A DNA stretch of 9,011 bases from Clostridiaceae bacterium (GTDB taxonomy: Bacteria; Bacillota; Clostridia; UBA1212; DUPL01). A program made the position numbers and the translations under genes. The notes below the pieces were generated by a model. That model did no database searches and had not been told where the DNA came from. It worked only from the letters and a program-made list of their open reading frames with translations. Position 1 is the first letter of the stretch; each line of letters begins with the position of its first letter. Below, one piece after another: positions 1 through 5,616 of this stretch. The stretch spans positions 1 through 9,011 of the forward strand of contig JAAYLF010000215.1 of NCBI GenBank assembly GCA_012522035.1, written 5' to 3'.

Positions 1-531
1 GCACACGATCTTGTAACTGTTGATGAGGAAAACTGGATGAACCTGTTTATAAACACGGACATAAATCATGAAACAGGCTGGGAAGGCTACGACTTTGTAT
101 TGAACAGAAGCCGTGATGGAAAGACCGTTTCAGTTGAAAAGTTTGTAGACAACAGCTGGGACTTTGAAAAGATTGGTGATGCAGAATACTTCATGGGCGA
201 CAACTTCATCGCGATCAAGGTAGCAAAGAGCATGCTTGGTATTACTGAAGAACTGGCATCCTTTGATTTCAAGTGGGCTGACAACTCCACAAAGAGCGGC
301 GATGTAATGCAGTTCATGGACCTGGGCGATGCAGCACCCGACTCAAGATTTGCCTTCAGATATTTGGGTACTGCACCTGTTACCAAGAAATCTTCACAAA
401 ACTTCTTTGCAAAGATTTTCAATCCGGCCAACTGGACCGCTGTCCATCTGGTGGTATTCAGTGTAATTGCAGCAGCCATAATAATAGTTGTAGCAGTTGT
501 ACTGGCAAAGCCTAAGAAAACAAAAGAATAA
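1..531 (+). CDS. Membrane-anchored surface protein with carbohydrate-binding-like domain, 5' end missing
   Basis: The reading frame is open from base 1, so this is the C-terminal 176 residues of a longer protein. The visible part starts with a beta-rich stretch whose motifs (WMNLFINTD, then GWEGYDFVLNR) resemble the beta-sandwich domains of CBM9/DOMON type found at the ends of secreted clostridial glycan-active proteins. I recognise the pattern but cannot name the family exactly. A hydrophobic helix follows at about visible residues 149-169 (VHLVVFSVIAAAIIIVVAVV), and the protein ends in a short basic tail, KPKKTKE. That arrangement fits an outward-facing domain held by one C-terminal membrane helix with a cytoplasmic stop-transfer tail. 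There is no LPXTG sorting motif. The stop codon is 5 bases before a strong terminator hairpin, so this is the last gene of its transcript. The catalytic or N-terminal part, if any, lies outside the window. Confidence 0.75.
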   Translation, partial: AHDLVTVDEENWMNLFINTDINHETGWEGYDFVLNRSRDGKTVSVEKFVDNSWDFEKIGDAEYFMGDNFIAIKVAKSMLGITEELASFDFKWADNSTKSGDVMQFMDLGDAAPDSRFAFRYLGTAPVTKKSSQNFFAKIFNPANWTAVHLVVFSVIAAAIIIVVAVVLAKPKKTKE

Positions 532-536
532 AGAAA

Positions 537-568
537 CAGGTGAGCTTGAAAGCTCACCTGATTTTTTT
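537..568 (+). terminator. Intrinsic terminator, probably bidirectional
   Basis: A perfect 10-bp stem (537-546 with 551-560, CAGGTGAGCT/AGCTCACCTG) closes a TGAA loop and is followed by seven T at 562-568. It ends the plus-strand surface-protein gene. Read on the other strand, the same hairpin is followed by a U-rich stretch (TTTCTTTATTC), so it probably also stops the convergent sigma factor transcript. Confidence 0.93.
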
Positions 569-594
569 ATGCTTGTCCACATATTTGATTAAAT

Positions 595-1491
595 CTATGC
601 AAAAGCCCTTATGCTGCTTGCCTTGGCGGATGTTCTCAGTTTCTTCATGGCAACACTTTCAATCTGCCTTACACGCTCTCTGGTAAGACCCAGGTCATAA
701 CCTATCTCCTCAAGCGTCTTTGGAGTTCTGCCATTCAAACCAAATCTCTCTTGTATGATATATCCTTCTCTCTTGTCGAGTTTCTCAAGAACTTCTCTGA
801 CTGTATCACTCAGCAGTATGTTCTTTGTTTCTTCATACACAGGATCCGGCGAATCGTCAGATGAGATGAAATCCATGAGTTCACTGTCTCCGTCTTCACC
901 TATTGTGGTATTGAGGGATGCAACATTCTTGTCAAAGGTCTTGTACAACTTGTAATCCTTTTCGGACAGTTTGACATGCTCTTTAAGTTCCTCGAAGGTT
1001 GGTTCCCTACCTTCCTGTTCCTTAAATGCATCTATGGCCTTTGAAATTGCAATAAACTTTTCGCTCATGTGAACCGGAACTCTAATAGTTCCTTCGTTGT
1101 CATATATATGTCTAACAATACTTTGTCTTATCCACCAGGTTGCATAAGTGCTGAAAGCATATCCTTTTTTGTACTCGTATTTGTCAACAGCACGCATTAA
1201 CCCTATATTTCCTGCCTGAATCAAATCCATAATGGATTCTTCGACCTTGTACGTCTTCTTTATTATCTTGGCATATTTTACAACCAAACGAAGGTTGTGA
1301 ACAACCAGCTTGTTGTATGCTTCCTTGTCGCCTTCTCTTGCTCTCTTAAACAATTCTTCCACTTCTTTGGGTTCAAGCAATCTGTACTTGCCTATTTCCC
1401 TTAGATATTGCTTAAGCGCGCTGGTATCAACACAATCATCTTCCAAGTATTCCTGATCTTCGTTGTCACCATATTCTAATCTCTCACTCAT
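595..1491 (-). CDS. RNA polymerase sigma-70 factor, group 2 (RpoD-like)
   Basis: A 298-residue sigma-70 protein that would direct RNA polymerase to housekeeping-like promoters. Region 1.2 is at 22-54 (TSALKQYLREIG), region 2 at about 56-130 with the core-binding and melting segment (DLIQAGNIGLMRAVDKYEY, then FSTYATWWIRQ), region 3 at about 135-180, the sigma finger near 195-216 and region 4 at about 228-288 with the helix-turn-helix GLTRERVRQIE. Region 1.1 is absent and replaced by a short acidic N-terminus, which with the length (primary SigA is about 370 residues) points to a group 2 factor rather than the essential sigma. The -35 reading residues of region 4.2 are typical, but in region 2.4 the residue matching E. 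coli sigma-70 Thr440 is Val126. The start is the ATG at 1491, because AAAGGAGG lies 8 bases upstream; an in-frame ATG at 1530 would place that ribosome site inside the gene. It follows the helicase-like gene on the same strand after 148 bases. Confidence 0.93.
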   Translation of the reverse strand: MSERLEYGDNEDQEYLEDDCVDTSALKQYLREIGKYRLLEPKEVEELFKRAREGDKEAYNKLVVHNLRLVVKYAKIIKKTYKVEESIMDLIQAGNIGLMRAVDKYEYKKGYAFSTYATWWIRQSIVRHIYDNEGTIRVPVHMSEKFIAISKAIDAFKEQEGREPTFEELKEHVKLSEKDYKLYKTFDKNVASLNTTIGEDGDSELMDFISSDDSPDPVYEETKNILLSDTVREVLEKLDKREGYIIQERFGLNGRTPKTLEEIGYDLGLTRERVRQIESVAMKKLRTSAKASSIRAFA

Positions 1492-1499
1492 TTCGCCAA

Positions 1500-1507
1500 C
1501 CTCCTTT
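1500..1507 (-). promoter_or_regulatory. Ribosome binding site that fixes the sigma factor start
   Basis: The minus strand reads AAAGGAGG here, 8 bases before the ATG at 1491. The longer in-frame start at 1530 has no comparable site in front of it, so the shorter 298-residue product is preferred. Confidence 0.85.
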
Positions 1508-1533
1508 AGAACATCAAATTGTCTATACATATA

Positions 1534-1539
1534 ATTATA
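1534..1539 (-). promoter_or_regulatory. Possible -10 element for the sigma factor gene
   Basis: The minus strand carries an exact TATAAT in the 148-base AT-rich gap between the helicase-like gene and the sigma gene, placed to give a leader of about 35 bases. The -35 position (ATTTAT at 17-base spacing) does not match consensus. No hairpin with a T-run separates the two genes, so read-through from the upstream gene is equally possible. Confidence 0.35.
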
Positions 1540-1639
1540 TTTGGTGATATTAAATAATAAATGGTATAAATATTAAGTAACACGCAACAAAAGTTAAACA
1601 TTTCCTAAATTAACCTTTCTGAATATGGTGACAAACCAT

Positions 1640-3955
1640 CTAGACATACTCTTCAATAAACCTTGACCTGTTCTCTGTATTAAACAGAAACGCAACTTTA
1701 ACACGTGCCCTGGATACTGCCTGATGCCACAAACGTCTTTCAGAGGCAAAGGCATACAACTCAGGCTTTATGCCGAACAAGCTCTTTACATTCTCCCCCA
1801 TCATTCTGTCCGGAAATCCCAGGTTGTGCCTTCTGGCATTGATGATTATGACAACGTCCGCACTTTCATCAAGATCGTATACGGTTTTAACGGGAATATC
1901 TGAAAGATTCATTTTGGATGCCAAAACAATATCCTCCTTAAATCTTCCCACTAAAATTACAGAATATTCATTTGGAAGTGAATTTATATAATTTTGTAAG
2001 GTATTTTTCATAATATCAATCTCGTTTTCATCAAAAAGGGACTTTGAATCCTCCTTCTTGTAATTGTAGGATAAGATTGAAACGCAATCCCGCGGACTTA
2101 CCTTTTCGCATCTTGCATACTTTCTCATCTGCATGGTGTTGCGTTCAACAAACCTGGCATTCATGCTCCACAGTCTTTGTCCCTGGGAAAACACCCTTGT
2201 GAACTTAAGGGACTCGGCGTGTCCAAAGAATCTTGAGAACTCCGTAAAGTATGAAAAGTCGTAAGCATAAATGCCGCTCTTTGTCTGCCAGTCGTTTCCC
2301 GCAACCATTATGCTTCCCTTATCCTTAACAATATCCCATACATTCTTGAGCAAGTTAAGCATTTGCCTGTTCGTGTTGTGGAAATCATCAACAATTATAT
2401 GTGTATAGTCAAGGGGTTTTCTCTGCAGCCTGATGGTTTCGGATGCCATTTTAACAATACCAAATGTATCCGTCTGGTCACCTATATGGTTTATATATGC
2501 TTCGTATACTGGTATAAGCAGTGAAAACACACTTTCATTTCTCTTGTACCATCTGGTCTTCGTTTTCATGCTTTCTCTGTTCAGGAAGACAATCTCCTGC
2601 CATGTTTCAGAGTGATCCCTTGCCAGCTGCAAAAGCTCACCAAGTACCACCGAAATTTCACGGATCAAAAACGGATTTCTCTCAAGAATGATTTTCAAAA
2701 GAGCATCCGCACTCATGGGAGCAAATACAGTCAAATGCTTCATGAGCTTTGCCTGCAAGTGATCAATCAGTGAGGATTCCATAAGCTCGTAAGTAAACAC
2801 GTCCACCATCACAGTGCGGTTCTTTTCATGGATTTCCCTTACGTGCTGCATCCTCTTTCTATATATCTCCGTAGGCGTCTCTGAAACCAGGGATGTACCA
2901 GTATCGAACCTGGCTTCCCCTGTCGCATTTATTTCAAACACCTCAATATATATATCAAAGTCTGGCAGATAGAAAACAGGCTTGTATACTGTTCCATCAT
3001 AGTCCAGCTCTCTTGCACCGTATTCCTGCATGTACCTGTACCTTATATTATTTCTGTACAAGAAGTCTGCTACGGCAAGATGTTCGTAATTCTTCATCCT
3101 GGTTCCGTCCAGTGCTATAGGAGGATATTCCTCCAGGAACTGCAAATACTCCTCATAGTCATCAAAATCAAAAACAACACTTCCTGCCTGCCTGAAGTTT
3201 AGGTAATAATCTACAAATCTGGACTTGTACTCGTCGTTCTGCAAAAGCTTTTCTATTGTACTTTCAGCAAAATCCTCGTAGTCCACATCAATAACTTCAG
3301 GCACTTCTTTCCCATGGTCTGCAAGCACTTGCATGCTGTATTCGATGTACGTCTTTGCAATGGGTGAAATTCCTTCATTCTCAAGCATTATATTTATTCT
3401 TTCAGCATTCTTGTGGCTGCTTGTCAAAAACAATATATTCTCTTGAGGAACATTTTTGCCCTTTATCAGATACTTCACTTTACCAACACAGGCATGGGTA
3501 AGTCCGGATGTGCCTGCACCAATGAGCCTGAGCCTTTTTTCATCCACTACAACAGCTGTTTTTTGCTCCTTGTTGAGAGTCACACCATTTATATTGAAAA
3601 TGCTTTGTTCAACAGAGCCAATCATCTTGTCAACAACAGGCTTGTTGTGTCTTTTTCTGTACTTTTCAATCAATTTGAACATTCTGATAATCATGTTCAG
3701 ATCATCCCTGAACACCCTTAGAATGTATTTGAAATCCTTGGACTGCAGAATTATGGATACTCTGTCATGAAGCGCCTCATATCTGTCCTGCCAGTCAAGC
3801 ATCTCATTCAAAGAGACATATTTGTTCTTGTCTGCAAAGAGTTTCTTGAAATCCTGGTAGGCTTTCATTGTATCGCTTTTCAGTGTTTTGAGTTCCTTTT
3901 TAAAAGCTATTCTTTCCTGCTTCCTTAACTTAAAATTCTCAATCAATTTTTTCAT
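1640..3955 (-). CDS. Helicase IV/HelD-like superfamily 1 protein with degenerate catalytic motifs
   Basis: A 771-residue protein aligning along its length with UvrD-type helicase IV (E. coli HelD). A charged, probably coiled helical N-terminus (1-120) precedes a Q motif (LNKEQKTA, Gln131). The Walker A site (146-153) reads GAGTSGLT, with leucine for the essential lysine. The insert at about 290-350 resembles a PD-(D/E)XK nuclease fold (LPDFDIYIE) but has Val327 where PDF is expected. Walker B is VDDFHN (522-527) for VDEFQD, motif III is GNDWQ (553-557) with its later arginine replaced by Gly561, motif IV has Val588 for arginine, and motif V lacks H-x-x-KG. ERRL, the motif VI arginine (Arg749) and the FNTEN ending are retained. 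The frame is intact, so I infer an ATPase-dead but maintained protein, perhaps a nucleic acid or RNA polymerase partner. The ATG at 3955 is preferred because GGAG lies 9 bases upstream; an ATG at 3985 lacks such a site. Confidence 0.85.
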   Translation of the reverse strand: MKKLIENFKLRKQERIAFKKELKTLKSDTMKAYQDFKKLFADKNKYVSLNEMLDWQDRYEALHDRVSIILQSKDFKYILRVFRDDLNMIIRMFKLIEKYRKRHNKPVVDKMIGSVEQSIFNINGVTLNKEQKTAVVVDEKRLRLIGAGTSGLTHACVGKVKYLIKGKNVPQENILFLTSSHKNAERINIMLENEGISPIAKTYIEYSMQVLADHGKEVPEVIDVDYEDFAESTIEKLLQNDEYKSRFVDYYLNFRQAGSVVFDFDDYEEYLQFLEEYPPIALDGTRMKNYEHLAVADFLYRNNIRYRYMQEYGARELDYDGTVYKPVFYLPDFDIYIEVFEINATGEARFDTGTSLVSETPTEIYRKRMQHVREIHEKNRTVMVDVFTYELMESSLIDHLQAKLMKHLTVFAPMSADALLKIILERNPFLIREISVVLGELLQLARDHSETWQEIVFLNRESMKTKTRWYKRNESVFSLLIPVYEAYINHIGDQTDTFGIVKMASETIRLQRKPLDYTHIIVDDFHNTNRQMLNLLKNVWDIVKDKGSIMVAGNDWQTKSGIYAYDFSYFTEFSRFFGHAESLKFTRVFSQGQRLWSMNARFVERNTMQMRKYARCEKVSPRDCVSILSYNYKKEDSKSLFDENEIDIMKNTLQNYINSLPNEYSVILVGRFKEDIVLASKMNLSDIPVKTVYDLDESADVVIIINARRHNLGFPDRMMGENVKSLFGIKPELYAFASERRLWHQAVSRARVKVAFLFNTENRSRFIEEYV

Positions 3956-3964
3956 AACATCCAA

Positions 3965-3968
3965 CTCC
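3965..3968 (-). promoter_or_regulatory. Ribosome binding site favouring the helicase-like start at 3955
   Basis: GGAG on the minus strand, 9 bases before ATG 3955. The alternative ATG at 3985, which would add ten residues, is preceded by AGTCAGATGGACTGA with no clear Shine-Dalgarno match. The preference is moderate. Confidence 0.55.
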
Positions 3969-4175
3969 AAACAAGTATTCTCCATTCAGTCCATCTGACT
4001 TTATCTTACCATATTATCATTAAAGTTTCTATAATGTTTTGCCCAGAATAAATGCATGGTTGTATGCAATTGAATATAAATATATTATTTGCCAACAGCA
4101 CCAATATTGTATCTATACCAGGACGGAAACTAAAAGTATGGCAATTATGTGCTGCAACCAATACTAATCTGAACC

Positions 4176-4203
4176 TTGACAACAAATTTTAGACGGATAT
4201 AAT
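4176..4203 (+). promoter_or_regulatory. Consensus sigma-A promoter of the trmB operon
   Basis: An exact TTGACA at 4176-4181 and an exact TATAAT at 4198-4203 are separated by 16 bases. Transcription would start near 4210, giving a leader of about 33 bases before trmB. This is the strongest promoter match in the window. The rest of the 287-base gap between the helicase-like gene and trmB is AT-rich and shows no other element I can support. Confidence 0.88.
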
Positions 4204-4242
4204 CTCACATGAGCAATTATTAATAACGGAGAAGATTTGCAA

Positions 4243-4869
4243 ATGAGGATGAGAACAAAGAAAAACCTAATACCAAGACTTGAAAGAGTATCCCACTTGA
4301 TATGTGAAAAACCGAAAGAAATGAAAGGAAAATGGGCAAGCGGCAGACAGCTGCACCTGGAAATCGGATGCGGCAAAGGCGATTTCATATTGGAGCTTGC
4401 CGAAAGAAACCCGGACATACAGTATGTTGCCCTGGAGGTAGTAAAAGAAGCTGCTGTCATGGCACTTGAGAAAGTTGATGAAAAAAAGCTTGCAAATGTT
4501 ATCTTCATACTGGAAGACGCCAAGAATATATCCGAATATTTTGACAAGGGTGAGGTAGACAGAATCTATCTCAATTTCAGCGACCCATGGCCAAAGAAGA
4601 AAAAAGCAAAAAGAAGACTTACCCATCCTGATTTTCTTAAGATATACAAGGAAATACTGAATGAAGAGGGTGAGATTCACCAGAAAACCGACAATGTAGA
4701 CTTTTTTGAGTTTTCACTTGAATCATACAAGGAAATGGGCTTTGCCCTGTATGAAACAACATATGATTTGCATTCCACTGATTTTTCTGACAATATTATG
4801 ACAGAATATGAAAAGAGATTTGTGGCAGAGGGCAAACCCATCTGCAGAGTAGTTGCAAAATTGAAATAA
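4243..4869 (+). CDS. trmB: tRNA (guanine-N7-)-methyltransferase TrmB
   Basis: A 208-residue SAM-dependent enzyme that methylates G46 in the variable loop of tRNAs. The SAM-binding motif EIGCGKG is at 40-46, followed by the acidic ribose contact in VALEV (Glu65) and Asp92. The family signature NFSDPWPKKK is at 111-120, with RRLTHPDF after it, and the C-terminal motifs are QKTDN (147-151) and IMTEYE (185-190). The length matches Bacillus TrmB (about 213). The start is ATG 4243 because the product then begins MRMRTK, like Bacillus TrmB (MRMRHK). A TTG at 4237, closer to the purine-rich GGAGAAG site (4228-4234), is an alternative adding two residues. A consensus promoter lies just upstream, and a small membrane protein gene follows after 21 bases, probably in the same operon. 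Confidence 0.96.
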   Translation: MRMRTKKNLIPRLERVSHLICEKPKEMKGKWASGRQLHLEIGCGKGDFILELAERNPDIQYVALEVVKEAAVMALEKVDEKKLANVIFILEDAKNISEYFDKGEVDRIYLNFSDPWPKKKKAKRRLTHPDFLKIYKEILNEEGEIHQKTDNVDFFEFSLESYKEMGFALYETTYDLHSTDFSDNIMTEYEKRFVAEGKPICRVVAKLK

Positions 4870-4890
4870 ATTTAGTTAAGGAGGCGAAAT

Positions 4891-5235
4891 ATGGACACCA
4901 AGGATAGAATAGATGCAAATAGAAAAAGGCTGCTTGTTACCGCCTCCATTCTTCTTTTAATTGCAGTAATATCCATAACTGTCATGTTTGTATCTAGAAA
5001 GTATCGTACATTTGACGGTTGGGACAAGTATCCAACAAAAACTCTTGAAACACCGGATGAACGAGATTACCCGGGAAATATATCTGCAGAACTTCAGGAA
5101 AAACTAAGATATCTTCCAGAGGATGCAGTAGTCAGGGTAATTGTCAGCAATTTTCCTATACCGCTTGAAATGTCAAAAGCGGATATTTTGGAAATGGCAA
5201 ACGCACAACCTGATTTGTCTTTTGATATTGAATAA
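4891..5235 (+). CDS. Small single-pass membrane protein, unknown function
   Basis: A 114-residue protein that I do not recognise. A basic N-terminus (DRIDANRKRL) precedes one hydrophobic helix at about 14-34 (LLVTASILLLIAVISITVMFV) followed by SRKYR. The remaining 75 or so residues are soluble and proline- and acid-rich, including DGWDKYPTKTLETPDERDYPG and a C-terminal block with mixed beta/alpha character (AVVRVIVSNF, then DILEMANAQPDLSFDIE). With no cleavage site evident it is probably a signal-anchored protein with an extracellular domain. A strong AAGGAGG (4878-4884) lies 6 bases before the ATG, so translation should be efficient. The gene follows trmB by 21 bases and likely shares its promoter, but nothing in it suggests a tRNA-related role. 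Its TAA stop overlaps the oligo-T tail of the convergent rnpB gene. Confidence 0.8.
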   Translation: MDTKDRIDANRKRLLVTASILLLIAVISITVMFVSRKYRTFDGWDKYPTKTLETPDERDYPGNISAELQEKLRYLPEDAVVRVIVSNFPIPLEMSKADILEMANAQPDLSFDIE

Positions 5236-5257
5236 AAAAAGGATGTGCAAGCATACC
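5234..5257 (-). terminator. Probable terminator at the 3' end of rnpB
   Basis: On the minus strand the 3' strand of P1 runs straight into seven T (5240-5234). A local hairpin is possible (GG, bulged T, ATG pairing with CATCC around a CTTGCA loop), or the P1 helix itself may act as the termination stem. The T-run overlaps the stop codon of the convergent membrane-protein gene. Confidence 0.55.
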
Positions 5258-5594
5258 TATAAGCCGGGTTCTGTCGAGAATGATCATCTATCTTGACCAT
5301 ACATTACTGTATGGTTCTAGCCACCTTGGGAAATAAGCCGGACCAGCTTGTTCTTCCACTGCGGTGTTGCTCCGGGTGGGGTTTACACGGCCAGCATGTC
5401 ACCATGCTGCCGGTGAGCTCTTACCTCACCTTTTCACCCTTGCTCAGTATTGAACTGAGCGGTTATTTTCTGTTGCACTTTCCTGGGAGTCGCCTCCACT
5501 GGGTGTTACCCAGCACCCTGTCCTGCGGAGCCCGGACTTTCCTCAAATACATCCTTTCGGATTGTATTCGCGATCATTCAGTATGCTTGCACTC
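5243..5594 (-). ncRNA. rnpB: RNase P RNA, bacterial class A (rnpB)
   Basis: The catalytic RNA of ribonuclease P, which removes 5' leaders from pre-tRNAs. Both arms of the universally conserved core are present: GAGGAAAGTCCGGGCTCC at 5544-5527 and ACAGAACCCGGCTTA at 5274-5260, which pair to form P4. The ends form a 12-bp P1 helix (5592-5581 with 5256-5245), giving a core of 348 nt. The layout follows class A: CAGGGTGCTGGGTAAC after P4, a P12-like hairpin (GCTCAGT/ACTGAGC), the P13 and P14 hairpins (GGTGAG/CTCACC and CAGCATG/CATGCTG), the conserved CACCCGGAGCAA, and P18 with a GTAA tetraloop (5296-5315). AAGGTGG near 5327-5321 is the likely L15 loop that pairs with the tRNA CCA end. The exact ends are estimates. 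Confidence 0.96.
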
Positions 5595-5603
5595 GCATCG
5601 TTT

Positions 5604-5612
5604 ATTATATCA
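5604..5612 (-). promoter_or_regulatory. Extended -10 promoter of rnpB
   Basis: The minus strand reads TGATATAAT, a perfect extended -10 element, with a start expected near 5597, just before P1. No TTGACA-like -35 is present at 16-18 bases (ATTTAT). The element lies between the nif3 stop codon (5617) and rnpB, so the upstream promoter DNA is inside the nif3 coding region. Confidence 0.75.
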
Positions 5613-5616
5613 TATT

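Noticed and set aside
595..1491. Identifying the sigma factor as the primary sigma RpoD/SigA.
   Set aside because: It is only 298 residues, lacks a region 1.1-like N-terminus, has an altered region 2.4 residue, and is not next to dnaG.
1640..3955. Calling the helicase-like gene a pseudogene.
   Set aside because: No frameshift or internal stop is present and non-catalytic family motifs are preserved across the whole length, so it is annotated as a coding gene with a probably inactive product.
4011..4019. Candidate extended -10 (TGATAATAT) on the minus strand for the helicase-like gene.
   Set aside because: Only 4 of 6 matches to TATAAT and no -35 at suitable spacing; in such AT-rich DNA this is not convincing.
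4051..4069. Short hairpin TGCAT-ggttgt-ATGCA in the gap before trmB, considered as a terminator or riboswitch part.
   Set aside because: A five-base stem with no T-run and no conserved riboswitch core around it; chance occurrence is likely.
4052..4192. A 46-codon plus-strand ORF in the gap before trmB (begins MHGCMQ).
   Set aside because: It has no ribosome site, an atypical composition, and its end overlaps the -35 region of the consensus trmB promoter, so it is more likely a chance frame.
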